The notes under the pieces: model-generated
The model's database searches: none
The model's input: the letters and a program-made list of their open reading frames with translations, nothing else
Told to the model about the DNA's origin: nothing
NCBI RefSeq assembly: GCF_023091245.1
Contig: NZ_JAHWXN010000001.1
Location: 310,001 to 374,000, forward strand
Direction of reading: 5' to 3'
DNA length: 64,000 nucleotides
Source: Microbacterium croceum
GTDB taxonomy: Bacteria; Actinomycetota; Actinomycetes; Actinomycetales; Microbacteriaceae
Shown here: piece after piece, positions 8,661 to 17,610 of the stretch
How positions within the stretch are numbered: the first letter of the stretch is position 1
Layout of the letters: every line of letters begins with the position of its first letter
Position numbers and translations under genes: made by a program

Positions 8661-11600
8661 TCAGCCGAGCACCCTCCGCCGCCGCTGCCACAGCAGACCC
8701 GCGCTCATCAGCGCGAGAAGCGCCCCGGAACCGACCCAGAAGCTGAAGCTTCCGACACCTCCGGTGAACGGTATCGACGGCACCTCGGAGAGCTCGTTCT
8801 CGATCGCCTCCGACAGAGCCGTCACACCCTGCACATCGACGAATCGCGGTGTCGGGTCGAGCTGGAAGCCCGCGGGAGCCCGTGTCTCCACCAGGCGGTA
8901 GCGGCCGTCCTCGAGCGGCTCCACTCGGATCAGACCCGCCTCGGGGTCCACGTCCGGTCCGGTGCACTCCGCAGGGTCACCCGCGACGCAGTCGACGACC
9001 GCGACGGATGCTCCGACGGGCTGGTCATCCGCGTCGACGGGGGTGAGCTCCCACTCGGAACCTTCGAGTCGAGTGCCGTTCTCGACGCTGACCTTCTCCC
9101 ATGACAGGCTCGACGGCAGCACCTCGATACCGGCGGGGTCGCACGACTCCTCGACCGGTGCGGGCTCGCCCGGTGCCGGCGCCGGCGCATCCTCAGGGGC
9201 GACGCACGCGGTGTTGACGAGGTACCCGCCATCGGGCCGGTCGGTGAGGTCGACCTGGTACTCGATGGTCACCGCGTTCGCCTCACCCGGCAGCAGCTCG
9301 GGGAGCACCGCTCCCGCGGCGAGGCCGGCCGGAAGGGGATCGAGGGCGGCCAGATCGACACGGTCATCCGTGATCACGAGGTCGCGCAGCGTCTGGTCAC
9401 CGGTGTTGGTGACCACCAGACGGTACGTGAGCGTCGATCCCGTATGGAACCGGGGGTAGTCGTCGACGTCGTTCGCGTCATGCCACTCCCCCTCCGCGTC
9501 CTGCACGTACTTCTTCAGCGCGACGGAGTTCACCGCGCCGATCTCGAAGCGACTCGAGGTGCGCATGGCCAGTTTCGTGCGATCGGATCGCGCCTCGGCC
9601 CGGTTGACGTAGACGTCCTCGAAGGTCGCGCCGCTCGTGACGACGGCGATCGTGAACTCCTGCATCGCCGACGGGGCGAGGGCGGGCCCGATCACGCGCA
9701 CGGCCGTGGCGTTCGCCGCGAACGTCGTGGACCATCCGACCGTGTTCCCCGTGACGGTGCCGGCCGCGCCGTTCGACGCGTCCGCAGGATCGTCGACGAG
9801 GGTCGCAGGGTCAGCGGTCGTGTAGTACACCGTGGCTCCGGCGGCTGCCTGCACCGGTGCGCTCAGGACGTAGTCGCCGGTGAAGTCCGTGCCGCGTCCA
9901 TCGCCGTTGTACGGGAGGATGTCGACGGTGTCGGTGAACGCCTGCGGGCGGGTGTCCTTCGACGAGATGCGCACGGTCCACGAGTCCTGGGCCACACCGT
10001 GGTCATGGGGGACCTTCGCCTGCGCGGCGGTCTTGGTGAGCATGGTGTAGCCGCCGTCGCGGATCTGCGTCGAGGCGCTCGAATCGACCGTGACGCCCCC
10101 GACCGACGCCGTTGCCGTGTTCGCGAACACGTCTCCGGGCTTCGCATCGGCGGGGATGCGTGCGCTGAACGTGATGACGAACTCCGTGTTCGTCGGCACG
10201 TTGCTCAAGGCCCACTCGATGTTCTGCCCGGTGATCGATGTCGGTGCGGTCGAGGCGCTGCCGGCCACGTACTCCATGCCCGCCGGCAGCAGATCTCGCA
10301 CGGTCATCTGGCCGATGACCGCGTTCGACGGCGCCTCGGCACGATAGGTGAGCGTGTAGTTCACCGTCGCGCCGGGAATCGTCTCCTGCTGATCGACCAC
10401 CTTCTGGATCGTCGGCGTCGCGGCGATGATGCGGAGCACATCGCGCCCACCGGCGGTGAAGGGATACCGCGAGTTCGGAGTCAGAACGCCGACTGCCGAT
10501 ACGTCCGCAGGGTTCATGGAACGGGTCTGGTTGGACCACGTCGTTCCACCGTCCAGCGTGTAGGAGGTCCACGTCCAGATGTCCTGGCCGACGGCCACGG
10601 TGGGCTTGATCACGGACTTCACGAACAGACGCGGGATCGCCTCGGAAATGGTCAGACCCACCGCCGGCGTGATGATCGCCTTCACGGCACGCACGGTGCT
10701 CATGTTGGCGGGACGTGTAGTCGTCCACCCCGTACCGTCGCACGTGAAGGTGTTGGGGTTGTAGTTGGCGTGCAGCGGGTTCATGTTGTTCGACGTTCCG
10801 TTGCCCGTGTAGTACTGGTACTGCACACCCGGGTAGGCAGTGACCTGCCCCGCCGATATGGTTCCCATCGCCGCGTCGGTGACGTCGATGTAGCGCGAAT
10901 CGACGATCGTGCAGACCTGGGTGCTCCGCGTCGCCCCGGCCAGGGGAGGGCGCACTCCTGAGCTGGAGAGCGCCGGCTGACCGGCGAGCGTGCGGAAGGT
11001 GTCCGTCCAGACCGACCCCTTCGCCGGTGGGTCGAGGTTTCCCAGGCTCCACCCGCCCGTCCAGACTCCTCGCGTCGAGGCGACGCTGTTGGTGTTGTTC
11101 GACGCGTCGTCGACCGATGTCGTCCCGAGCTGGGACGTGTACGTGGGCACGCTCGCCTGGAACGAGGTCGACGTCGGGTCCGTGTAGGTGAACTGGATCT
11201 TGATGAGACCGGCGGCGACCACATCCCACTCAGCGGGAAGAGCCGTGCCGCCCGAGTCGAGACTCGGGCGCAGGGTCTTGGAGTAGTCGATACCCGTCAG
11301 GGTGAGACGCAAGCGGTTGGTGCTGAGAGCGGTGAGCGTGCACGTCGCAGGGAACGGCGCCGTCTCGGCCGCCGGGTGTCCCGTGCCCGAATACGGGTGC
11401 CCCGCCTGGGTGGAGCTCTGAACGACGCACCCCGGCGTCATCGCAGTGATCGTGTTGCCGGCGGTCGACGAGAAGGTGAGGTCGTAGCTGACGCTGTTCG
11501 GACCTGCCGCCGAACCAGGGGCGTGGCGCAGCGACCAGGGGAAGGAGAGTTCCTGCCGAGCGCCTGCCCCTGTGCTCGAGGGGCGGCCGGCATCGAACTT

Positions 11601-12155
11601 CATGTCCATCGCGAACGCGTTCAGGATGGGAATCTCCGGGAGTGCCGCCTGCACGCCGCCGACCGATCCGGAGATCGTCACGCCAGAGCCGGTGGCGCCA
11701 TCGACTTTCAGCCCGGCCAGCATGAGCTCCGCGGTCCCCTGCTCGCGCGTCCCCAGGTTGCAGACGAGCGTGTGACCGTCGGCCGAGATCGACGAGATCG
11801 GATCCACGCCCTCGGTCAGACAGACGGACGGCAACGCGGTGAACTTCGCGTTCTGCGCGGTGAAGGTGACCGTGACGTTGTCCACGGGATCGTTCGTGGG
11901 CGCGGCCGAGTCATCGTTGATGTTGAACCGCCACTCGGAGACGAGCGCGTCCCCTGAAGAGACCTGTGCGGGCACCGGTTTCTGCCACTGCCCCTCGATC
12001 TCGTACACGGTCGCCGCCTGCGCAGCATCGCCGTACACGATGCCGAGGCTTCCGACGACAGCCAGAGTGGCCATGACCGCTCCGGCTCTCCGCGCCCATC
12101 CTCCGAACGCACGGCGCGAACGCCGCCGCCGCCCGAACATGCTCTTCTCCCGCAT
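8661..12155 (-). CDS. Large LPXTG-like surface protein (pilus tip or adhesin candidate), IPFTG sorting signal
   Basis: 1164 residues from ATG 12155 (an ATG at 12140 with GGAG 6 nt upstream is an alternative). The basic N-terminus and hydrophobic stretch end at AQA-AT, a signal peptide. The body is beta-rich with DUF11-like modules (VDQQETIPGATVNYTLTYR; LRDLVITDDRVDL), then a SpaA-type prealbumin-like domain carrying the E-box segment LVETRAPAGF. The C-terminus is IPFTG (about 1128-1132), a membrane helix and QRRRR. Size, position directly after the pilin sortase gene and the E-box suggest a tip or minor pilin that the class C sortase joins to the shaft; this is inferred. A strong terminator follows the gene. 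Confidence 0.85.
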   Translation of the reverse strand: MREKSMFGRRRRSRRAFGGWARRAGAVMATLAVVGSLGIVYGDAAQAATVYEIEGQWQKPVPAQVSSGDALVSEWRFNINDDSAAPTNDPVDNVTVTFTAQNAKFTALPSVCLTEGVDPISSISADGHTLVCNLGTREQGTAELMLAGLKVDGATGSGVTISGSVGGVQAALPEIPILNAFAMDMKFDAGRPSSTGAGARQELSFPWSLRHAPGSAAGPNSVSYDLTFSSTAGNTITAMTPGCVVQSSTQAGHPYSGTGHPAAETAPFPATCTLTALSTNRLRLTLTGIDYSKTLRPSLDSGGTALPAEWDVVAAGLIKIQFTYTDPTSTSFQASVPTYTSQLGTTSVDDASNNTNSVASTRGVWTGGWSLGNLDPPAKGSVWTDTFRTLAGQPALSSSGVRPPLAGATRSTQVCTIVDSRYIDVTDAAMGTISAGQVTAYPGVQYQYYTGNGTSNNMNPLHANYNPNTFTCDGTGWTTTRPANMSTVRAVKAIITPAVGLTISEAIPRLFVKSVIKPTVAVGQDIWTWTSYTLDGGTTWSNQTRSMNPADVSAVGVLTPNSRYPFTAGGRDVLRIIAATPTIQKVVDQQETIPGATVNYTLTYRAEAPSNAVIGQMTVRDLLPAGMEYVAGSASTAPTSITGQNIEWALSNVPTNTEFVITFSARIPADAKPGDVFANTATASVGGVTVDSSASTQIRDGGYTMLTKTAAQAKVPHDHGVAQDSWTVRISSKDTRPQAFTDTVDILPYNGDGRGTDFTGDYVLSAPVQAAAGATVYYTTADPATLVDDPADASNGAAGTVTGNTVGWSTTFAANATAVRVIGPALAPSAMQEFTIAVVTSGATFEDVYVNRAEARSDRTKLAMRTSSRFEIGAVNSVALKKYVQDAEGEWHDANDVDDYPRFHTGSTLTYRLVVTNTGDQTLRDLVITDDRVDLAALDPLPAGLAAGAVLPELLPGEANAVTIEYQVDLTDRPDGGYLVNTACVAPEDAPAPAPGEPAPVEESCDPAGIEVLPSSLSWEKVSVENGTRLEGSEWELTPVDADDQPVGASVAVVDCVAGDPAECTGPDVDPEAGLIRVEPLEDGRYRLVETRAPAGFQLDPTPRFVDVQGVTALSEAIENELSEVPSIPFTGGVGSFSFWVGSGALLALMSAGLLWQRRRRVLG

Positions 12156-12201
12156 CTCTCCCCCTGTGGTGTGTGTCGTCATTGCGTCGTCTTCGCTGGA
12201 C

Positions 12202-13194
12202 TCAGGCGCCATCGCCGTGAGTCTCCTTCGTGGTCTCATGTGTTGCCGTGTCGCGTGGCATCCGCATCCGCGCATCGGCGAAGCCCTGCCGGGCCACGTA
12301 CGCCGCGACGAGAAGGGCCCCTCCGCCGCCGAGCACCGCCCACCAGGGGAAGCCCGGAATCACCGGGGCCTGTCCGGCTGCCGAGAGGTCGGCCTCCGGT
12401 GTGGGCGTGATCCGCTCCCCGGTGACGAGGATGCGGTGCGTGTTGATCCCCAACGGCGTGCAGGTGATCAGCGTCACCAGGTCTTCGCCCGGCTCGGCAC
12501 GCAAGGTGTCGGTCTGGTCGGGCTCGATCACCTTGGTCTCCCTGACCCGATAGGTCAGCACCCGCCCGAAGGTCTCCACGGTGATGGTGTCGCCAACCTC
12601 GACCCGGTCGAGGTCGGTGAACATCGTCGCGTTGGCGAGACCGCGGTGCGCCGTGATCACCGAGCGCGTCCCGATCCCGCCGACGGGCAGGTGCGACCCT
12701 TCGAGGTGGCCGGCACCGCGGGCGAGGACGGCGTCGCTGGTGCCGTGGTAGACCGGCAGGTCCACATCGATACGAGGGATCTTCACCCGCGCCATCAGAC
12801 CGGCCGCGTTCGCGCTGAGGATCTTGGTGTAGTCCAGCGAGTCGTCCGAGAGCGTGCCGTCACCGACCGGGATGTTCGCATTCTCGCCGAGCACGACTCC
12901 GGCGCTCAGGGCGTCGTTGTATTCCCGCGCCTGCCGCAGCTGCTCCTCTGCGCTGGGCTCGACATCGGCGATCGCCGTCTCGTAGCCGACCAGCACCCGC
13001 GACTGGTTGTAGGACGTGATCCATGCCGCCGTCATCGGGTAGAGTCCGGCGCCGAGCCCGCCGAGGGCGAGCACGGCGATGACGATGGTCAGCCCGCCGG
13101 GCCTCCACCGCCGGGCAGCCACTGCGCGGCGGTCGCCGCGCAGCGCGGTGCCGATGGCCGGCTCCGCCATCTCCGGCGCTTCCCGTGTCTGCAT
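12202..13194 (-). CDS. Class C (pilin-polymerising) sortase
   Basis: 330 residues. An N-terminal membrane helix (LTIVIAVLALGGLGAGLYP), the sortase beta-barrel with the catalytic His in TAHRGL, Cys in TLITCTPLG and Arg in HRILVTGER, then a second membrane helix (WWAVLGGGGALLVAAYV) and a charged tail. Two membrane segments and the TLITCTP/GxNTHR form mark class C, the enzymes that link pilin lysines to LPXTG threonines. The canonical lid DPF/W is not obvious. It lies between the major pilin and the large IPFTG protein, the standard pilus-operon order. ATG 13194 follows a GGGGAGAG sequence. Confidence 0.92.
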   Translation of the reverse strand: MQTREAPEMAEPAIGTALRGDRRAVAARRWRPGGLTIVIAVLALGGLGAGLYPMTAAWITSYNQSRVLVGYETAIADVEPSAEEQLRQAREYNDALSAGVVLGENANIPVGDGTLSDDSLDYTKILSANAAGLMARVKIPRIDVDLPVYHGTSDAVLARGAGHLEGSHLPVGGIGTRSVITAHRGLANATMFTDLDRVEVGDTITVETFGRVLTYRVRETKVIEPDQTDTLRAEPGEDLVTLITCTPLGINTHRILVTGERITPTPEADLSAAGQAPVIPGFPWWAVLGGGGALLVAAYVARQGFADARMRMPRDTATHETTKETHGDGA

Positions 13195-13223
13195 GCCGCT
13201 CTCTCCCCTTCTGTGCGCGAAGG

Positions 13224-13264
13224 TGTTCCGGGCTGAGGGCCTGAGTGCCCCTCAGCCCGGAACA
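13224..13264 (-). terminator. 16-bp intercistronic hairpin after the pilin gene
   Basis: Arms 13224-13239 and 13249-13264 pair perfectly over 16 bp around a 9-nt loop, starting 9 nt beyond the pilin stop and before the sortase start. No T run follows. It is well placed for partial termination or mRNA 3'-end protection, giving more pilin than sortase. Confidence 0.65.
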
Positions 13265-13272
13265 GCTCGGTG

Positions 13273-14793
13273 TTACTCGCCGGCGACCACGCGACGGCGG
13301 TGCTTCATCAGCAGCAGTCCGACGGCCACGATGAGCGCACCCGCACCAGCGGTGATCAGGATGAGCTGACCGTTCGCACCCGTCAGAGGCAGCGGCGGCA
13401 CCTCCTGCTGGGTGTTCACGATCTCGACGTTGTCGGAGGTGGTGGTCGCTCCGACCAGCACCGCCACCGAGGTGAACGGGTCAGCGGGCAGCACGTACCC
13501 GGACGGCGCGGCGATCTCCTTGAGCACGTAGCAGCGCTGCGTGGCGTCGATCGCCGGGTTGACGCTGTCGCTCACGAAGAGCCCGGCGATGGAGACGACT
13601 CCGGTGCCTGCCGAGGTGAACTCGGTCTGGCCGTTGACGGCGACGGGGTCACCGGCAGCCACGGCGGCCGAGCAGTCCTCGGCGTACGGGTCCGCGGCGT
13701 TGTACACCTCGAACGTCGCTCCGTTCAGGCGGCCCTCAGAGCCGGTGGTCCCGGCGCTGCGCTTCTGCACCTCGAGGTTTCCCCAGTAGGTCTGCACCTC
13801 GTTGGAGGGCACGGGCGGCTGACCGTCGGGGTCGAAGCCGGGGTTGTTCGGCCAGAGCTCGGCCTGGTTGGTGATCGCGCCGTCGCCGACCGCGACGACG
13901 GTTCCCGCGAACACGACCTTGATGGCGGTGCCGACGTGGGCGTTCGGGCCCTCGTTCAGCCAGGCGATGCCGGCCGCGGTGAAGTTCATCGTCACCTGCT
14001 GACCGACGACCGTGACCTCGTAGAACGACGGGTCGAGCGCCGCGCCACCCGCGGTGACCTCCACGTCAGCGGCGGCGATCGGCTCGAGACGGTCGTCCAG
14101 CGTGTCGCGGATCGCGAAGCCGGTCCACGTCTGCTGCATCGTGGGCACGGGCACCGTCACGGGGAAGCGGATCACCGCTCCGAGTCCGGTGTCCTGCTGC
14201 GGCTCGACCGTCTTCTCGACGACGCCCTCGCCGTTCTTCGGGTAGGCGTGCACGTCGTACACCCAGCCGCTCTCGTGCGGCATCGGAACGGTGAGGATGA
14301 ACGGCGTCGCCCGATCGACGATGATCGCCGGAGCCGACGTCTCGCACACCTGGTAGACACCGACCGCGAGATCGATGCTCGCCGCGCCCTGGGCGTCCGT
14401 CGCGGGGAGCGTGATCGGCGCGCCGAGCGTGTAGCCCGCGGGCGCCGCGCACGCGGCACCGGCGGCGAGGTCGCTCAGATCGTTCCAGTTCTCCGGAACG
14501 CTCAGGTCGATCGGGGTGCCGCTCTCGAGCAGCGGGTACGCGGTGAAGACCACGCCCGCCACCGGGTCGGTGAAGTCACCCGCGGCCGGGGCCTGACTGA
14601 TATCGCCCTCGACATCCCCGTCCTGGTGCAGATACTTGTGCACCGTGAGCGAACCCGTGCGATCGGGGTCGATGTTGCCGTAGTCCTGCGGAGCCGCGTA
14701 TGCGGCCGTGCCTGCGCCCATCACTGCGCCCAGGCCGAGCGCCGTCACCCCCATGAGCGACAGCACCCGCCGTGTCTTGTTGCGTTCAGCCAC
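13273..14793 (-). CDS. Major pilin subunit, SpaH/EbpB type, LPLTG sorting signal
   Basis: 506 residues. The signal peptide ends near AYA-AP (33). The pilin motif WVYDVHAYPK places the cross-linking lysine at about 186. Two Cna-B/SpaA-like beta domains follow: one near 190-340 and one starting LEVQKRSA, with the E-box YVLKEIAAPSGY. The C-terminus carries LPLTG (about 468-472), a membrane helix and KHRRR. These are the hallmarks of a covalent Gram-positive pilus shaft. The GTG at 14793 has GGGAGGGAG about 9 nt upstream; the frame continues further up but without a signal-peptide-compatible start. It is the first gene of the pilus cluster. Confidence 0.93.
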   Translation of the reverse strand: MAERNKTRRVLSLMGVTALGLGAVMGAGTAAYAAPQDYGNIDPDRTGSLTVHKYLHQDGDVEGDISQAPAAGDFTDPVAGVVFTAYPLLESGTPIDLSVPENWNDLSDLAAGAACAAPAGYTLGAPITLPATDAQGAASIDLAVGVYQVCETSAPAIIVDRATPFILTVPMPHESGWVYDVHAYPKNGEGVVEKTVEPQQDTGLGAVIRFPVTVPVPTMQQTWTGFAIRDTLDDRLEPIAAADVEVTAGGAALDPSFYEVTVVGQQVTMNFTAAGIAWLNEGPNAHVGTAIKVVFAGTVVAVGDGAITNQAELWPNNPGFDPDGQPPVPSNEVQTYWGNLEVQKRSAGTTGSEGRLNGATFEVYNAADPYAEDCSAAVAAGDPVAVNGQTEFTSAGTGVVSIAGLFVSDSVNPAIDATQRCYVLKEIAAPSGYVLPADPFTSVAVLVGATTTSDNVEIVNTQQEVPPLPLTGANGQLILITAGAGALIVAVGLLLMKHRRRVVAGE

Positions 14794-15105
14794 CTGAACG
14801 TCTCCCTCCCTGTATGGCCGTGTGGCCCCCAATGGCACACCGGGGTTCTCGCCCACAGTGACCTCTTCGCCATACCGGACTCATGCCGACGGAGATCGTG
14901 ACGCGGATTGCAGAAATACTTTTCGCGGCGCTGTCGACCCCGCTGATCGGCGCCGACTCGGACGATTCACGTCACGTTCTGGTCGCGAAGGGGTCATGCA
15001 TGTGACGAGCGTCCTCCCCAGTCGCTCGTCGGGATGCGCGTGCATCCGCGGTGGGATCGGGGGCGCTATTCCCTCCCCGAAGAGGTTCCCGATCCCCCGT
15101 GTCGT
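14794..15105. other. Upstream region of the pilus operon
   Basis: Holds the presumed pilin promoter (minus strand) and, at 15053-15096, the terminator of the BLUF gene. A relatively A/T-rich patch lies at 14911-14925 (AGTATTTCTG on the minus strand). No promoter can be placed with confidence and no gene is evident. Confidence 0.4.
15053..15096 (-). terminator. Hairpin downstream of the BLUF gene
   Basis: GGGATCGGG (15053-15061) and CCCGATCCC (15088-15096) pair perfectly over 9 bp around a 26-nt loop, 10 nt past the BLUF stop. Confidence 0.45.
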
Positions 15106-15552
15106 TCAGCGGCGGGCGCGCACGCGGAACCAGAGCGACAGCTCGGAGAGCGCGCGCACCGTGCGGGAGCGGTCGGAGTCGACGTCGAGATCGGCGAACG
15201 AGTCCCGATACCCGTCCGGCCGCGGTTCCGTGAGTCGCGAGAGGCTCTGGTAGCCCATGGTCCAGTCCGGGAACTGGCGCGCCGAGATGCCCTCCAGCAG
15301 CAGGATCCTCATGCCGCGATGACGGCCGTCACGGGCGATCACAGCGGCGAGCGCGGTGACGACGCCCCGTGCCCCCTCCAGCACCTGGATGAAGCGGCCG
15401 TCGCGGTAGAGCAGCATCCCCGTCACGGCGCGGGCTCCGTTGGCGTCTCGCGACTGGGCGAGCAGGCCGGACAACGCGTCATCATCGAGGGGGCGCACCG
15501 CCGTGCTCGTGTAGACGAGGGAGACCAGGTCGTCTGCGGACACGGCGGTCAC
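15106..15552 (-). CDS. BLUF-domain blue-light photoreceptor
   Basis: 148 residues. The BLUF fold (residues about 8-100) binds FAD and senses blue light through a Tyr-Gln-flavin hydrogen-bond switch. The key residues are in place: Tyr14 in LVYTS, Asn38 in SRDANGARAVTG, Gln56 in GRFIQVLEG, and the late Trp/Met block DWTMGYQSL. There is no fused output domain, only a short basic tail, so it is a short BLUF protein that must act on a partner. The GTG start overlaps the stop of the upstream 86-aa gene by 4 nt (GTGA), suggesting co-translation with that protein. Confidence 0.88.
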   Translation of the reverse strand: MTAVSADDLVSLVYTSTAVRPLDDDALSGLLAQSRDANGARAVTGMLLYRDGRFIQVLEGARGVVTALAAVIARDGRHRGMRILLLEGISARQFPDWTMGYQSLSRLTEPRPDGYRDSFADLDVDSDRSRTVRALSELSLWFRVRARR

Positions 15553-15809
15553 AGGACGACACCGTCCTTCTGGTCGCGCGCATCACCCGGCTGTGCGGGC
15601 GCGAAGTCGGACGAGCCGACGGCCGAGGTGGCGTCGTGCAGAGTGTCGAAGCGGCCGATGTTCTGCGCACGGGCGTCGAATGCCGCGTAGGAGCCGTCGG
15701 GCTGACGATCGACGTAGCCGAGGAACTCGCCGACGCGGCTTCCGACATGGAAGCCGTCTTCGACGCAGGCCCACAGCACATCAGGATGACGGTCGGAGGA
15801 GTCGTTCAC
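15549..15809 (-). CDS. Small acidic protein co-translated with the BLUF receptor
   Basis: 86 residues from GTG 15809, no recognisable family. The sequence is acidic, mostly soluble, with a central aromatic region (VEDGFHVGSRVGEFLGYVDRQPDGSYAAFDA). The start is supported by TACGCT (15816-15821) exactly 6 nt upstream, a leaderless -10 geometry. Its stop overlaps the BLUF start, so the two are one transcript and may be functional partners; that is inference from coupling only. Confidence 0.6.
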   Translation of the reverse strand: MNDSSDRHPDVLWACVEDGFHVGSRVGEFLGYVDRQPDGSYAAFDARAQNIGRFDTLHDATSAVGSSDFAPAQPGDARDQKDGVVL

Positions 15810-15815
15810 GTGTGC

Positions 15816-15821
15816 AGCGTA
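15816..15821 (-). promoter_or_regulatory. -10 element TACGCT for the BLUF operon
   Basis: TACGCT, 6 nt, then GTG 15809 on the minus strand. It lies back to back with the plus-strand element at 15897-15902. Confidence 0.5.
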
Positions 15822-15896
15822 GGGCGCGGATCGCGTTCCGTCTCGGGGCTTGCGCCGGTGAGGTCCGGTGCGCAAGAGGGCGGAGCGGAACCGGCG

Positions 15897-15902
15897 TACT
15901 GT
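15897..15902 (+). promoter_or_regulatory. -10 element TACTGT for leaderless SDR transcript
   Basis: TACTGT, 6 nt (GCTCTC), then ATG 15909. Confidence 0.5.
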
Positions 15903-15908
15903 GCTCTC

Positions 15909-16739
15909 ATGACTGAAGTCGCACTGATCACCGGAACCTCCTCTGGCATGGGGCTGCACGCTGCCGTCGAACTCGCCCGCCACGGGCTGCATGTCGTCGC
16001 CACGATGCGCGACGTCGCCCGCGCCGACCGTCTGCACGCGGCCGCCTCCGCCGCGGGGGTGACGATCGATGTCCGCGCCCTCGACGTGGTGGACCACCCG
16101 GCAGCCGCCACCCTGGTCGCCGAGATCGAGGCCGAACTCGGCGGCATCGACGTGCTGCTGAACAACGCCGGGCGCGGGAGCGTGGCGACCGCGGAGCAGG
16201 CGAGCATGCAGCAGGTGCGCGATCAGCTCGAGGTCAACTACCTGGCGCCGGTCAACCTCGCCAAGCTCGTGCTGCCCGGCATGCGCGAGCGCGGCAGCGG
16301 GCAGATCCTCACGATCACGAGCGTGGGCGGCGCGGTCGGCCAGCCCTTCGCCGACACCTACTGCGGAGCGAAGTTCGCGGTCGAGGGATTCATGCAGTCG
16401 CTCGCCCCCGTCGCCGAGCGCTTCGGCATCCGCGTCAGCGTGATCGAGCCCGCCGCGGTCGCGAGCGACTTCGTCAGCAACGCCGAGCGCCCCGAGGCCG
16501 ACGGCCCCTACGCCGCGCTGCTCGACGCGTACATCGCCCGCACCGCCGGGGCGTTCGCGAACGCGCAGACGGCGGAGTCCGCGGGAGCGGCCATCGCCGC
16601 GGCCGTGCTCTCGGACGAGTACCGGTTCCGGTGGCAGACCTCCGAAGGCGCCACCGCCTTCGTCAGCGCCTCACTCGCCGACACCGACGGCAGCCGTGTT
16701 CTCGGCTTCACACGGGGGTGGATCGCGGCGGGCTCGTGA
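15909..16739 (+). CDS. Short-chain dehydrogenase/reductase (SDR)
   Basis: 276 residues of classical SDR. The dinucleotide motif TGTSSGMG is at the N-terminus, NNAG stabilises the core, and the catalytic Ser...Tyr-x3-Lys is present as SVGGAVGQPFADTYCGAK. It should oxidise or reduce a carbonyl/alcohol with NAD(P)H; substrate unknown. The ATG at 15909 is supported by TACTGT 6 nt upstream. It is divergent from the BLUF pair and its 3' end overlaps the convergent epimerase gene by 32 nt. Confidence 0.88.
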   Translation: MTEVALITGTSSGMGLHAAVELARHGLHVVATMRDVARADRLHAAASAAGVTIDVRALDVVDHPAAATLVAEIEAELGGIDVLLNNAGRGSVATAEQASMQQVRDQLEVNYLAPVNLAKLVLPGMRERGSGQILTITSVGGAVGQPFADTYCGAKFAVEGFMQSLAPVAERFGIRVSVIEPAAVASDFVSNAERPEADGPYAALLDAYIARTAGAFANAQTAESAGAAIAAAVLSDEYRFRWQTSEGATAFVSASLADTDGSRVLGFTRGWIAAGS

Positions 16740-17541
16740 GCATCGCGGCATACCCCGCCTCGTAGGTCGGGTACTCCAGCTCGCCCAGCACCGCACGCAG
16801 CAGCGAGCCGTCGAGCACCGTGCCGGTCGCCGCAGCCGAGGCGTCGTCCGGCGGCGCCTCGACGCCGAGGGTCTGCGCGATGAAGCCGACCACATCGCCG
16901 AGAGGAGCCGGTGCGGCGTCGACCGCGTGCAGCACGCGCGGCGGCTCCGGCATCCGCAGCAGCAGGTCGAGTGTGCGCACGAGGTCGGCGTCGTGGATGC
17001 GGTTCGTGCGACGGCGGTGGTTCACGGTCGCGTGCTCCCGCACCTGCCGGATCAGGAACTCGCGCCCCGGGCCGTAGATACCCGCCGGGCGCACGATGAC
17101 GGCGTCGAAGAGCTCGACGGCCGCGCGCTCGCCGTCACGCAGCTCGCGCGCACGCTCGCTCGAGGGCGCGGGGTCGTCCTGTTCCGTGATCGGCCGTTCG
17201 GCTCCCCACCCCTCGAACACCCCGGTCGACGAGACGAAGACCGTGCGGGCGGGAACCGCAGGCAGCGCAGCGGCCAGGTGCGTCAACGCGGTGCGGTAGC
17301 CGGAGGGGCCGCGCGGCGGCAGCGTCACCACCATCGCCTCCACCGGCGGCAGCGGTTCGGGCAGCGGCGCCGAGAGATCGGCCCGGACTCCGGTGACGCC
17401 GGCGGGCAGCGCACCGTCGCTCCGCCGCAGCGCGAGGACCTCCCCGCCGCCGGCGTGCAGCCGCGGCGCCAGGAGCGCGCCGAGCTTGCCGTAGCCGACG
17501 AGGAGCGTGCGGGCGGGGGCGAGAGAGTGGGACGAAGTCAT
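16708..17541 (-). CDS. NAD(P)-binding sugar-epimerase-like protein (extended SDR)
   Basis: 277 residues. The N-terminal Rossmann motif is VGYGKLGALLAPRL (GxGxxG variant), followed by the FVSSTGVF strand, an extended-SDR tyrosine region replaced by the IVRPAGIYGPG block, and DLVRTLDLLL. It resembles YeeZ-type proteins of the NAD-dependent epimerase/dehydratase superfamily. The usual YxxxK pair is not obvious, so catalysis is uncertain. The ATG at 17541 is chosen over TTG 17550. Its 3' end overlaps the SDR gene on the other strand. Confidence 0.8.
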   Translation of the reverse strand: MTSSHSLAPARTLLVGYGKLGALLAPRLHAGGGEVLALRRSDGALPAGVTGVRADLSAPLPEPLPPVEAMVVTLPPRGPSGYRTALTHLAAALPAVPARTVFVSSTGVFEGWGAERPITEQDDPAPSSERARELRDGERAAVELFDAVIVRPAGIYGPGREFLIRQVREHATVNHRRRTNRIHDADLVRTLDLLLRMPEPPRVLHAVDAAPAPLGDVVGFIAQTLGVEAPPDDASAAATGTVLDGSLLRAVLGELEYPTYEAGYAAMLTSPPRSTPV

Positions 17542-17610
17542 CCGTCCCAATCTCTCACGTCCGCCCGTGGGATGCGGCCTCGCCGCTCGCGCGACGGCGA
17601 GGCCCTCCCC

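Noticed and set aside
9444..10961. 505-codon open frame opposite the IPFTG surface protein
   Set aside because: Antisense shadow; the minus strand has signal peptide, repeats, E-box and sorting signal.
8591..14920. Shared AGTATT word upstream of the sigma gene (8591-8597) and the pilin gene (14914-14920) as an ECF promoter
   Set aside because: Six matching bases at different distances from the starts, and no copy upstream of the LAATG protein; too little to claim a promoter.
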